NCBI GenBank assembly: GCA_964036295.1
Contig: OZ038465.1
Location: forward strand, 10,485,667-10,549,666
From: Plumapathes pennacea
Taxonomy: Eukaryota; Cnidaria; Anthozoa; Antipatharia; Myriopathidae
Reading direction: 5' to 3'
Length of the DNA: 64,000 nucleotides
In this document: in pieces, positions 39,141 through 50,929 of the stretch
How positions within the stretch are numbered: position 1 is the stretch's first letter
Layout of the letters: each line of letters opens with the position of its first letter
Made by a program: the position numbers and the translations under genes
The notes under the pieces: generated by a model
Seen by the model: the letters and a program-made list of their open reading frames with translations, nothing else
What the model was told of the DNA's origin: nothing
The model's database searches: none

Positions 39141-39476
39141 TAAAATACGAAAAATATAACACCAGATTTTCATTCTGCAGTCGAAGACCTTTTCAACGCC
39201 ACGATACGTGTGTTTCCCTAAAATGTAACGCTACCTTTTTCCGAGATGTACGCACCAACTTTTATCTACGGCCAAAAGCAATCAAAAGTGACCTCAAAAG
39301 GTGTATAGTCAGTTCATAACTAAAACACACGCTAAAATAATATACGTACCTTTACTGAACTTTGTTATATTCTTTAGCGCACTCCATTTTTCGTGCGAGA
39401 AAGACTAATCGCGCGCGGCGTGGAATGCGCCAAGGAAGACAACAAAATTCAATAAAGGTGCGTCTGTTCACTTCAT

Positions 39477-39813
39477 AGTTATTCCACTCTGTCCTTCCAG
39501 CTGGTACGATCCAAAGACAGCGTATACCGGCGGAAAGGACACTACACTTTACAATACTCTGCTTCACTGTGAGGCTCATTTTGTGTCAAATATAATTCAG
39601 TCAAGCACTTCTACTTGAGTTTCCGATGGTACATTTTACTCTGTATATCCTCGACTGAAGATACGGTTAAAGATAATCTGGTTATTTCCCGCTGGTACGA
39701 TCGAACTCCATCGTAGCAGTGGGAAGTTTTCAGTCTTGCGGCTGTCCTTCCCGTTGGTACGATTTAGGCACAACCTAATTGGCTTTCGCACTTCAAATGG
39801 AGTCAAGTAGTTG
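39477..39813. other. Intergenic, short repeat of CTGGTACGAT
   Basis: Between the duplication and the next element, TGGTACGATC recurs three to four times (about 39500, 39692, 39755) with CCTTCC nearby. No coding signal. Confidence 0.5.
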
Positions 39814-40422
39814 GGGTGTTACTAAAACGCGAAACAACGAAACAGCGAAACAACGAAACAACGAAACAACGAAACCGCGAAACAGCTAATTATTAACTAA
39901 AATCAACGGTAATAACTAATACCGAGATTATTACGGGGAACAACGAATTCTTAACTAAAATTTACTGCAATAACTATATATACCTATATATGAAGGATGA
40001 TTATTGAACCTATTGGTCAAATAAACAAGCCCGTTGTCATCTGTCTTTGAGCTCTGGTATTTCCGGTATTTCCGGAGTGTTGTAACGCATTCATTCTTTT
40101 TAGTTAAAACAGCATCAAAGAACAGAATACTCTAAGGATAAAATGGCTCCAGAGAAACTCAATCCAGCCCTAGGTATTGTTGTATGAGTCAAATCCATCT
40201 GGGATCTTGTCGTGAAACTAAGGGATTTGAACATACGCAACATGACAACGGGCTTGTTTATTTGAGCAATAGGTCAATAATCATCCTTCGTATATAGGTA
40301 TTAGCTATTGCAGTAAATTTTAGTTGTTTCCCTGTAATATTCTCGGTATTAGTTATTGCCGTTAATTTTAGTTAATAATTAGCTGTTTCGTTGTTTCGCT
40401 GTTTCGCGTTTTAGTAACACCC
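39814..40422. mobile_element. TIR element with 9-bp target duplication (Mutator-like)
   Basis: 609 bp with long inverted ends: GGGTGTTACTAAAACGCGAA on the left, its inverse ending TTCGCGTTTTAGTAACACCC on the right. Subterminal GAAACAAC repeats follow, and inner inverted stretches include TAATTATTAACTAAAAT. AAGTAGTTG lies on both sides (39805-39813 and 40423-40431). A 9-bp duplication is typical of Mutator-like elements. No transposase frame, so non-autonomous. Confidence 0.88.
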
Positions 40423-40714
40423 AAGTAGTTGACGTTAATGCATGGATAATAGAGCGAGTTACCGCTGACCAGCTGGGGTACGAGGGGTGGTCCGCCCCTG
40501 CATTCACAATATCAAACACAAAGTATAAGGGGTTTCTCTCGACACGACTGGTACAAATCATAACGACATTTCCTAGTGACTACAATACAGCAAAAGAGGG
40601 TAAATTCTGGCAAACTACAAGTTTGTTACAGTACGAAACTGCACGTGGCATGAGTTCCAGTAAACGCTTCGTGGCGCTTGAGCACGTGCGAAAGGCGAGA
40701 AACGTGGAGAATAT

Positions 40715-41453
40715 CACAGGCGGCCCAAGCTGATTGACTGTGTGACGTCACGGTCGGGTTTTATAAGCAAATGTATGGGAGATTTTAGTCGATCGATAAC
40801 TCGAAAAATATTGCGAGAATAAAGCTTAGACTTGCTAACCTTGTTGTTGTGGTGGTTTTCTTGCTGCTGTAGCGATTTCAGCGTGTTTCGCTGAATTTTT
40901 CCTCTCTAAGCTGATTGACTGTGTGACGTCACGGTCGGGTTTTATAAGCAAATGTATGGGAGATTTTAGTCGATCGATAACTCGAAAAATATTGCGAGAA
41001 TAAAGCTTAGACTTGCTAACCTTGTTGTTGTGGTGGTTTTCTTGCTGCTGTAGCGATTTCAGCGTGTTTCGCTGAATTTTTCCTCTCTAAGCTGATTGAC
41101 TGTGTGACGTCACGGTCGGGTTTTATAAGCAAATGTATGGGAGATTTTAGTCGATCGATAACTCGAAAAATATTGCGAGAATAAAGCTTAGACTTGCTAA
41201 CCTTGTTGTTGTGGTGGTTTTCTTGCTGCTGTAGCGACTTCAGCGTGTTTCGCTGAATTTTTCCAGGAAAAATTCAGCGAGACATGCTGAAATCGCTACA
41301 GCAGCAAGAAAACCACCACAACAACAAGGTTAGCAAGTCTAAGCTTTATTCTCGCAATATTTTTCGAGTTATCGATCGACTAAAATATCCCATACATTTG
41401 CTTATAAAACCCGACCGTGACGTCACACAGTCAATCAGCTTGGGCCGCCTGTG
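40715..41453. mobile_element. Four-unit element: three direct and one inverted CRE/TATA units
   Basis: Outer inverted ends CACAGGCGGCCCAAGCTGAT and inverse ATCAGCTTGGGCCGCCTGTG are flanked by AGAATAT on both sides. Units of 181 bp start at 40728, 40909 and 41090, with an inverted unit at about 41262-41441. Each unit has a perfect TGACGTCA (40743, 40924, 41105, 41418), then TTTTATAAGC about 12 bp on, and AATAAA later. The units are nearly identical, which suggests recent amplification. Confidence 0.88.
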
Positions 41454-41583
41454 AGAATATGAACATTCCGCAATCCGCGAGAAAATACATTTCTCGTGCG
41501 CTTGCGTTTGAGCTTGCTTCACAAAGTTTACCTTGTGCCGGTCGCTTGCGTTTGCGCTTGTTTTATTTGTGGGAACCAGCCTT

Positions 41584-42243
41584 ATGGCTTCATTTCCACC
41601 TGTGATCACTTTGAATGTTGGGGGATATGTCTACACGACGTCGCTCTCAACTCTAACTCAGTTCCCGGAGTCAATGCTAGGCGCTATATTTAGCGGACGG
41701 TTTGTAGTTCAAAAAGACGGCAACGGCAACTATTTTATCGACCGGGATGGCCCCTTGTTCCAGCATGTCCTGGCCTTTCTGCGAAACGGAGTTCTGGAGC
41801 TACCAAAGAACTTTGAGAAGTTGAATCTACTTCTCAAAGAAGCGGAGTATTACCAAATATTACCGCTCATACAGGCTATCAAAGAGAGAGCACAACAGGA
41901 CCTGGCGTTTACCGAGGTCCTAACTGTGTACGGTCGGCGACATGGAAAAAAGTCGTTTTTGAAAAGTCTGTCTGGAAGTATCCATTCGCTGAAGGAAATG
42001 TTCCATAGCGCAAGCACATTCGCCGACCCCTTTGAAGTTACGGCGTACGACAACCAGGCCGGCGAACGATACACGCAACTAACAGGCAAACTCACCGTAA
42101 AAGAATACCATAAAGCGCCGACTGTGGACTTTGTTCTTTCGATTGCCCAGGCGCATGGTTTTGAAGTTTCAACAGAGCCAAGTGTGAGCTTTACAGACGT
42201 GGAGGACGTCGGCAGTTGTTACTGGGTTTTACGTCGACCCTAG
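41584..42243 (+). CDS. KCTD family BTB/POZ protein, single exon
   Basis: 219 residues. An N-terminal T1-type BTB domain (about residues 6-105) has the hallmark motifs ITLNVGGYVYTTSLSTL, SMLGAIFSG, GNYFIDRDGPLFQHVLAFLR and KEAEYYQI. A C-terminal domain follows, ending CYWVLRRP. KCTD proteins are cytosolic oligomers, many acting as substrate adaptors of Cullin-3 ubiquitin ligases; the motifs are closest to the KCTD6/11/21 branch from memory. The start at 41584 (MASFPPVITLNV) fits the family; an in-frame ATG at 41533 would add a 17-residue hydrophobic stretch and is less likely. The CRE-bearing element ends 130 bp upstream. Confidence 0.92.
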   Translation: MASFPPVITLNVGGYVYTTSLSTLTQFPESMLGAIFSGRFVVQKDGNGNYFIDRDGPLFQHVLAFLRNGVLELPKNFEKLNLLLKEAEYYQILPLIQAIKERAQQDLAFTEVLTVYGRRHGKKSFLKSLSGSIHSLKEMFHSASTFADPFEVTAYDNQAGERYTQLTGKLTVKEYHKAPTVDFVLSIAQAHGFEVSTEPSVSFTDVEDVGSCYWVLRRP

Positions 42244-44199
42244 TGATAATTTCAACTTGGGCAGTATAGCAAATATCCATGACGCCGTCCTTCTGCTATT
42301 CCGATTGAGAAACCGCTATGGTAATTTTGACACTCCTTGCTTTGCAACCCGGAGGGGAGGATGTTAGGCACTCCTCCTCCGGGGGGGGGGGGGGGGGAGG
42401 GGGGGACAGGATATGATTTTAACAGAAATGTGTTCACGTCAAACATTGCACGGCAAATGGAAGAAAACGCCGGCAGAAATCATTGAGACAGAAAGAAAAT
42501 CTCTGAAATAGGGTATACATTTTGAAGTAAGGCCTGAAATGGGGTATAGAAAATCAGATTTTTTGGTCTGAAATAGAGTAGGGGTTTTCAGGACCGGGTG
42601 GCACATGCCTACCCTATTTCAGACCAAAATATGTAACTTTTTTTATCCTGTTTCCAAAATGTACATGTTTTTTTTTTTTACTAAAACCGAAAACAAGCAA
42701 ATGCACTGTCTTTTCCAGATTAAAGAGACAAATCTAGACCCATTTTCAGACTAAAATGCTTGAAAACAACACCCTTTTGCGGCAACACAAATTTGTAGGC
42801 TCATTTATGAAAGGCTACTTCATCTCTCCTTACTAAATTGTTACCTTTTAGAAGACTTTTCATTGGGTCTTTTGGCATTTAAATTAATATTTTCAACACA
42901 ATTTTAGGCTATGGTGTTTTTTCATGTTTATGTACTTTTTCCATAAATTCAGCTGTTGCATTTTAGAGAGATCAATTAAGTTTGTGCTTGCAAGCTGTGC
43001 ACAAAGCTCTGTGCAGCTGCCATCTTTGATTCACCGTTTCAGCAAACTGAAGTGGAACTTTGAGAACTGTAAAAGTGCAAACTGGTAGATGAACCTTGGA
43101 AATTTTTTGCATTCACTTGGCAAACAGACAAGACTTTGCCACAAACTTTGGTCTGCCTATCAATGATGTATTAATTTCCATATAACTAAATATTGTTTCC
43201 AACCTGTCCCTCGTGAAATAAAGCTTGGAATTCCCAGGAATTTCTAGGATATTCCTGGGAATTCCCAGTGAATTTTCATGGTAATGTGGACATGGAACTC
43301 CTAGGAATTCAAAGTAGGCCATTTTACTTGGTAATCATTGGGAATTCTTGAGAATTCTTAGGAATTCCTGAGAATTCCCAGCAATTCCTAGGAATTATTG
43401 AGATTTTTTTTGGGAATCCCTGAGATGAGAATTCAGGTTGCCATAGAAACTTTAGCACCCATAATATTGTGCTCTCTGATTCTACAGGATCCCTTGCATA
43501 GAAATATCAAACAAAACACAATAATTGTCATGAACATACATGTACAATAAAAAAAATTATTCTGCTATTGATAATATTCTACAATATTGATTTGAATGAT
43601 TTGAAAATAAAATTTGTTTTATTGAGCCTTGTCTGTACAGTATTAACAACTGCAACTTATTATTTATATTTGCCAGTGTAGATATCCCTAATTTCCACAT
43701 ATTTTTTTCATCCTGAAATTATCTTGCTACACATTTGGAACTTGGTAAATGGTCTAAAGTGGTAGTGCAGCATACTGCACATGCAGTGTTTTTTGGCTCG
43801 GCATAAAAAACAAAAGTAGTACTTATACAGTGTTATACAGTACATGATAAAAACAGCTGAGCAGTTAAAAAAAAAAAGAAAAAAAACTGCCTATATATGA
43901 ACTAAAACTCAGAAGTTTTGCACTGTATAATTTCAAAGAGGACAAATATTTTGATGTGTTCTTTGGTACAACAACAAAGTTTTATCGTGGCCAATAAAGC
44001 CCGAAGCAACACATAACGGACGAGTTCATTTCATTGTTTTTTCATTTATTTTCATTTGATTCACACACACACATCATTTTTTTATCTTACAAAGCATAAG
44101 AAAGGTAGATTATAGTAAGATTTGGCATTCCTTGTGTTATATAGTTATGCATCTGTTTAACTAATGAAAAATAACCATCAAAGCATTGGGGGAGTAGCC
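42244..44199. other. Intergenic, repeat debris
   Basis: A G-run at about 42380-42400 is followed by short inverted TGAAATAGGGTA/TACCCTATTTCA sequences (42508-42622), probably an old element. A GGAATTCC-type cluster lies at 43208-43405. No gene is seen. Confidence 0.5.
43208..43405. repeat. Cluster of GGAATTCC / CTAGGAATT half-palindromes
   Basis: Within 200 bp the words GGAATTCCCAGG, CCTGGGAATTCCCAG, CTAGGAATTC, GGGAATTC, GAGAATTC and GGAATTCC occur about a dozen times in alternating register. No coding frame. Confidence 0.7.
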
Positions 44200-44910
44200 C
44201 ATTTTCATACAAGAACATGAAATTCCCTAATTGAGATAAATAAATTCTCAAGTTTTAGCAACTTGAGGTCTTTAAAAATTGTATCTGTGTGAGCGTCATA
44301 AGAGTCTTTACTAATAATTCTCATTACTCGTTTTAGGAGAAGAACTAAACGGTTGAGGTTAGAAGGTTGAGCCCCAACCAGTTTTACTCTTTTGATTTGA
44401 CTGTTATTTAATTGAGATTGATATATCAAGTGTTTCCAGCCTTTTCTGTCTAGGTTTAAAAATTATGAAGCTTGATTTTTTGACATTTAGTAAGAGCTTA
44501 ATTTATTACACTTAAACCAGTCACTCAGCTTATTCATTTCACGGTTAATAGAATTGATGAGATAGTTTTGATCTGTGTGCGAGAAAAATGTATTAGTATC
44601 ATCAGCGAATAGAATATTAATATCGAGAATATCAGAAACTATTGCAAAGGTCATTGATATACAGTAGGAATAAAAGTGGTCCAAGAATTAAAACCCCTGG
44701 GGAACACCACGCTTTTTTTTTCATTGAGAACAATTTCCATTATATTGAACATGCAAACTGACATCTTTCTGTGAAATAATCTTTTATCCAGTCAAGAGCG
44801 ACCCCACATATTCCATAATGTTCTAATTTGTCGAACAGGGTGTTAATTAAAGTTATAACCGTATCAAATGCCTTTGATAAATCGAGGGAGATACCTATTG
44901 CATGTTCTCG
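44200..44910 (-). pseudogene. Broken LINE reverse transcriptase, CR1/jockey-like
   Basis: On the minus strand a decayed RT domain is seen: SLDLSKAFDTV at about 44880, then RGVPQG after a stop, then ILFADDTNTF (catalytic ADD) near 44610. Past frameshifts the C-terminal thumb region NLNRLVLLLKRVMRII and HTDTIFKDLKLLKL follows (44429-44205). The same C-terminal pattern occurs in the LINE fragment at 56341. Confidence 0.8.
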
Positions 44911-45951
44911 TTAACGGACGGGACAATCCGCGGATTGCAGGTTGACATATATAGCTTATCTGCAGATTAAATTTGCGGGTCAAATATGCAGGTTAAATTT
45001 GCAGGTTAAACAGTTGCAGATCAAATTTGCAAATCAAATTTGCAGGCTAAAATAAAAGTCCAATTAGTTGAAATACCTTCAATGCCAGCCTTAATAAAAT
45101 CGTATTTCGCTCACGTTCGATGCACTTTTTTCGTGCTATTCGATTGGAGGTCAGTTCGATGCGACTTGGAGCACGCGTGAAAGCTACCGACGGTCTCGTG
45201 GCTATCTCTGTATGACTTGAAGTGGCTTTTTAGGTTTATTCACGTTTTTGACCGTTTTGCGGGCCGTAGAAAGGATTTCGGGTTTTGCCGCCATGTTTGG
45301 AGCAACAAATCATACGTGAGGGGTACCACAGGGCAGAGCAAAGGGCTGCCCCCGGGTACCCCCCACGTACATACCTCACAGTTTGGGTATGCTTGCGGTA
45401 TGTCAACATACCTGTAACATACCTTTGCCATACCTCTAGCATACCTGTTTTAGGTCCTCTGATCTCATGACACTGCTAGCTAAGGGGCTCATTGCTCAGT
45501 GCTATGTTCATTATTGATATAAACTACTTTGTGTCAGTCAAGGTTTGCAAAACCCGGTTGTGTTTGAATTGACCATTTCTCATACGATAAAGTTTCTCAA
45601 GGTACAACAATCAATAAAAAAAACTGTGAGCTAGGAGTTGAAGCTGATCGGATTTTACTTACAGTTCACTCTGAAGAAAATTGCTTCCATTGATATGCAC
45701 AGTAGTGTTGAACTTGATAATCGCCTTTCTATAGTCACTCCCAAAGTACATCAGTAATTGGCACACACAAAGGCAGAGGGATTCCTTTCGGCTTTAACAG
45801 TTGTTTCGTGTTTTAAAGCCAGTTCCTGTGGATTGCCCCTTTCTCAGAAATCACTTTTCCTTTTTGATCCAGTTCGGACTCACCATTAGTGCTTTCATGC
45901 AGAAAAATATCGATGTAAAACTTGCAAAAGTCTGATCGCGACAGCTTCACT
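44911..45951. other. Intergenic with two small tandem repeats
   Basis: At 44955-45055 several copies of TTAAATTTGCAGGT-like words occur. At about 45370-45447 an ACATACC/CATACCT repeat follows a GGGTACC inverted pair (45318-45365). No gene is seen. Confidence 0.5.
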
Positions 45952-46532
45952 CATAGACAGACTAAGGAAACGCTAGACATACAGACAAACAGTTAACCAG
46001 CAGATGGTGTCAGATAGTATTTGGTAGATACAGTGAGTGAAAATGTCCATGTCGTGCCTACAGTCCTTTAAAGTGTTGACCAACGGTGTCCGATGGACGG
46101 ATGTACAAACTGACGTCCATCGGACATTCTTTTCAGAACGAAGCAACACACAAGTGTCTATATATTATCTCTAAAGTAGTGGCCAGACAGACCAACGGTC
46201 AAATTAAATTTCAAACCAGTCCGTCCGACTCAGATGGGAAGTATTGGACATGTTTGTCGAACGTGTCGTGACCGTTACTCCTTCCATGGTTTGGTTTAAA
46301 CTTGAATTTTTCACGGAGATGCACGCTAAGTAACACGAATGTGGATTATGCTGAACGCCGCAAGCAATGTGTTGACTGAAGTTTTAAGCGTCTCTTCCTT
46401 CGCCATCTGAAGAGTTAGCGCGTATCAACTTTGCTCTTGCAAAGGGCATGTTGCCCATCCCCCTTTCCATATTCACTTCAACTTGCCGACGCAGATAATT
46501 CGTATAACAAGATCGACCGTTTTTGACACCAT

Positions 46533-47505
46533 CGGTTTCTTTGATGTTCGATTTCTTGTTATCATTTTCAGGTGGAAAATACACCATTTCGCGTAACATC
46601 CATTGCTTACAGGACGCTATTAATCAACAAACTAAGTCGGTATCCTTAATAGCTACGGTTTAATTTTGAACATTCTACTTGCGCGTGTCTTGATGCGTTG
46701 TTAGGCCATTTCCGAGGTGCATGTTACCTCTTTCAAAACGAAACTTTATTTTTTCGCACTAAGCCTCGTCTTGAAACAGAGGCAACATGCATCTCGGCCA
46801 ATTGGCTGGATTCGGTCATAGTTTGGTTCGATATTTCCATTGGTTATCTAGCTCAATGTAAAATGACCAATGCCTGTCCAGCACACTATAAAGCACGTTT
46901 TACCGCGGGCTTTGGTTCATTATAATTTTCGTTGCCAGACTTTTTTCTCGCGGCTATTCTTCCTTCATGTAGGCCATGCTCAAATGTCCGCGAAAGGGTT
47001 CTCGTAAAAACGCGAGGTGGGATACCACTTATATTTTAAAGCTGGTTCATTTGACAGATATTTAGTTGGACGACACATCTCACCTCATTAGAAAACGAAA
47101 CGAGGCGTTACCCGATTGCCATTGTTCTAAGAAGCCCTTGACAAACTACTGTCCGATTCCGCTGAAATCCCATTGGTTTACGGGAAACAGCAAACGGTGC
47201 CTCCCATCACAGCCGCATCGACCAATAGGAAGACAAATTAAGAATTGAGGCATCCTTATTGGCTCGTGAATGTGTTGACGCTTCTTGTGAAGGAACACCC
47301 GACTGTTGCTTTGCCAGATGATCGTGGCAAACGTTTCACAGCTAGTAAGACTCTTTTGACAGAGATTCACGCGTTGAAGAATGGATCATGGTCACGGGAA
47401 GATTGGTACTTTCTCAGCAGAAGAAGAATTCGTCTCCATCAACACTCATGGAAAAGTTCATTGCGCACCCGAGAAAATTCCAGTACATGAAATTTTCTTA
47501 TCTTT

Positions 47506-47539
<34 letters not shown>

Positions 47540-48506
47540 CTTTTTCTTTTATTTTTCCGTAATGACCCATGTGGATGTCTCGTCTTTCTAAACGAATTGT
47601 TTCTCGTCATATTTGAGTTTACCAATGGAAACTGGGGCTGATCGATTAAAAAACGACGGTCAAAAACTTGACTTTTCTTATTTCACCGATAACCGGCGTA
47701 AAAAATAAAGGCAACACCTCGTCTTTCTAGACGAAAATTTGTTTTCATCAGCTCATCTTAACGAAGGAATCACCCTCATATTACTCACCTTCTGGCCTTT
47801 TTGTGGATGCTACGGATCTGACGCTTCTCTCACTCAGATAAATTCCCGGGTCGGTCCGATTTTGGCGGGACGGCGCTAAATATTTTTCACGGCCGCAGTT
47901 CCAAAGAATGCTTGCATGTTGCACGTCTTTGGATTCTGGTTTAAAGTTCACCAACATGCGAAGCAGCTAATACCTACCCTCTTTATGAGTACGAGAAAAA
48001 TAATTTCGAACGCTTGTAATTATGCGCGTTTCACATTGTGACCCCTACCGACGGTTTATACACTCTTACCGATCGTTTTACTAATTGTCATAGTTGATAA
48101 AAGATTTTTCATTAATCACTAACAACCAGGAGGCCCTGCTGCGAAGGTGAAAATGTGCACTTGTGGCTCATGATGAATTCTTCTATGTGGATGTGTTAAC
48201 CCTTTCACTCACAAGAGTGATGAACTTCAATTGTGCCATTTATCATATTAATTGCTAATATATATTTCAATTTTGGGATCTCAGTTCAAGAGATTTTAGT
48301 GAACATCAAACGGTGCCGAAACTCTCGAAGGGCGCGAGTAGTGCACTCGATCCGAGTCGACAAACAGATTCCACTCCCCAGGATATCAGGTTTTTGAAAC
48401 AAAACATTTTCCATGCACTTTCCCTCTTTAATTCGATTCGACTTTCGCTCGGGAGAAGCCAAATTTTAACAAAATACCGGGTTTATGGTCAGAATTTTCC
48501 AACAGT
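46533..48506. other. Block present only in duplication copy 2
   Basis: Sequence present in copy 2 and absent from copy 1, or lost there. It contains an inverted pair (CCGAGGTGCATGTTACCTCT at 46710 and AGGCAACATGCATCTCGG at 46780), a relative of which lies at 23268-23325, and a long T-run at 47509-47539. No coding region is recognised. Confidence 0.55.
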
Positions 48507-49060
48507 TCTTGTGTCCACAGTGTCCTTGGTAGGAAAACGCAGGGAAGTTCTGGGTACGATAGTGCGATCCTAGCGATTATGTTTCTACACGTCAGAGTTC
48601 ACACATGCACATGCGTCCAGGCACATGCACACGTGCAAACCAGTTGAAGACTTGTTAAAATGGATTGTTCAAGAAGTTAAACTTGCTCATACATAAAACG
48701 TTTGCAAATGAACCACACTTTTGCTGTTCCTATCTCAACAGTTATACTTAAATTAAAGACAATTTACGTTTACAGAAGTCAGAATTTCGGCATAATCGAA
48801 AACACAAGACTATAAAAATCAACAGTAAGACAATCTTTCTTCGGCCTGTCATCCGTGGGCTTTATAAACTGAGTTTTAAAATTTCTTCCCAGTCTCCAAA
48901 CCGAGAGGGCCAGCTTTGACCCAGTTTACCCGGGACAACATTTTTCCCGTGTAAACGCTCCGTAAACTTGACTCGGGGAGGAGGGTGCCCCGTGGCCCCA
49001 GGCCTACTTTTTTTTTTCCATACAAATAGGGCCTTAGTTGTACTTAATTTTGACATTTAG

Positions 49061-49212
49061 GCAGCAAGGCTCCCAAGAAGCGCCGAATTGTTTTCTCGCT
49101 CAGAGAAAAGTGTCACCTGGAAAACATCTTTAGGTACGTCAGCCACTACCCCTCAATGAATCAATGCGTTGAAATATCCCAGACGATGGAGGTTCCAAAG
49201 GAGTCAATCGTG
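49061..49212 (+). CDS. Homeobox-like exon (first two helices), copy 2
   Basis: Same 152-nt length and splice sites as copy 1. It reads KKRRIVFSLREKCHLENIFR then YVSHYPSMNQCVEISQTMEV and ends KESIV. Reading frame and both splice sites are kept in both copies, which hints at constraint or recent duplication. A helix-3-like segment (FRARKTNRARRGMRQGRQ) lies at about 49826-49880, but it too lacks a tryptophan codon (TTTGTTTCGC) and is out of phase. Confidence 0.55.
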
Positions 49213-49910
49213 GTGAGTTACACCGTTATATACGACTAAGAGCGCCGTAAAGTTCTGATGGAGTCTTTACTGTCTGGAATCTTTTACTAGTCCTGGACTG
49301 TAGTCGGTCTCGATGGAGGTTCGCGCGTGCCTCTCGGAGAAAGGTCACTGTAGCGTTGTTATAGATACATACACGTACTATATGTATCATTGTAAAGATA
49401 TTGAACTCACGCAGAATGTAGATCGCTTGTTTTGGATAATCTGAAAATTTACTCTTTGGGTGATGGAAACAAAACTTTTGTTGATTTCATTCCAAAATCC
49501 TAAATTTACTGTTTTCCAATAATTGATCAATGAAGTGAACTAAAGTACGTGAACTAAATCAGCGATATTAAGTATCCGTCTCTAAAATACGAAAAATATA
49601 ACACCAGATTTTCAATCTGCAGTCGAAGACCTTTTCAACGTCACGATACGTGTGTTTCCTTAAATTGTAACGCTACCTTTTTCCGAGATGTACGCGCCAA
49701 CTTTTATCCACGGCCAAAAGCAACCAACTTTATTTTCTCTTTCGTGGCTTCAAGAGGTGCATAGTCAGTTCATAGCTAGAACATACACTAAAATAATACA
49801 CGTACCTTTAATACTGAAGTTTGTTTCGCGCGAGAAAGACTAATCGCGCGCGGCGTGGAATGCGCCAAGGAAGACAACAAAATTCAATAAAGGTGCGTCT
49901 ATTCACTTCA

Positions 49911-50929
49911 TGTACAAGTGCCGGCAAGTGTTCTCGTTCTGAACTGACCCTTCAACTGTTAACGAATTCCCTAGCCTGCGAAAACGGATTTACCGCCTGT
50001 GGCCGAAAAATACCGTCTGCGAAACCAAGCTGACAAACGACTTCCGTAACGTCATATAACATACCAAAAAATCCGTCTGTTTTCACAAGCTACGAAAACC
50101 ACCACGTTCCATTATAGCGGCCGTAGTGTAAAGGTTCAACACCAGACCCCATAATTACGCCAACCACCAAGCCTAAATATGTGTTTCTATTGTAAGACTT
50201 GGTTTAAGAACCGACGCGTTCGACTGCGCAAGGACAGGCCGGAAAAGGAACGCTCCCACTCACAACTACTCTCATGGGAAGCCGTGTCCCGCTTCCGTGG
50301 GTTCCAGGACCCATGATCCAGCCACTCGGTCGAATCGTATTGTATTGAGTACCAGACCCTACAGTCGCCATGGCAATCACGACGCAGCAAAAGGGTTTTG
50401 GATAGCGATGACGCAGACTGACAGAGTGATCGTCCAATCAATTCTTTCAAAGCGTGCTTGTGGTGATAAAGTTCGCATTTATCAGTATTCTCGTTTATTC
50501 GAACGAATAACACAATCTATCTGATGTATTAGCTACTACTAAAGATCACTACGGCATTCATGTAAAGCAGTCTTAGTATTGATGAATTACCGTGTTTTAA
50601 TAAAGTATCTTCTTTCGAATACGATCCCGAAAGTGGAAGCTTGCGAAAACGGACTTTAGTGTATGAGGAGGTTTTTGAGAAGTAAGGCAAAAAGAGAGCC
50701 GAGCTGACAGCGGCATCGCTGCTGATTAGTTTTTGATCGCGCAAAAATTTCATGGATGCGCATTCAGCATTTGCTCACCTATTTATGAATATAGCCAAGA
50801 GCCCATTATCTGGTATTGAATACCAAGAAAGGAAACGGAAACAAAACTACAGTATTCCAAAACAGTGTACTTTGTATCAAGCAAGTGGGAAATGAGACTT
50901 TTCCTTTCATGGAGCAGTCAGTTACATGT
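49911..50929. other. Intergenic, no supported gene
   Basis: Overlapping short open frames on both strands at 50187-50530 do not resemble any family. Nothing else is recognised before the LRR fragment. Confidence 0.45.

Larger units (their letters stand above)
37487..39476 (+). repeat. Segmental duplication, copy 1
   Basis: Starts at ATAGACAGACTAAGGAAACG and ends at GTGCGTCTGTTCACTTCAT. It matches 45952-49910 at about 90 percent or better, in the same order and orientation, apart from indels. It contains the homeobox-like exon at 38453. Confidence 0.9.
45952..49910 (+). repeat. Segmental duplication, copy 2 (with 2-kb insertion)
   Basis: Matches copy 1 (37487-39476) except for an extra block at 46533-48506 and the absence of the MITE found at 38962 in copy 1. 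It carries the second homeobox-like exon at 49061. Confidence 0.9.

Noticed and set aside
50187..50530. Overlapping open frames on both strands, up to 108 codons
   Set aside because: No domain, no splice context, and comparable frames on both strands; not supported as genes.
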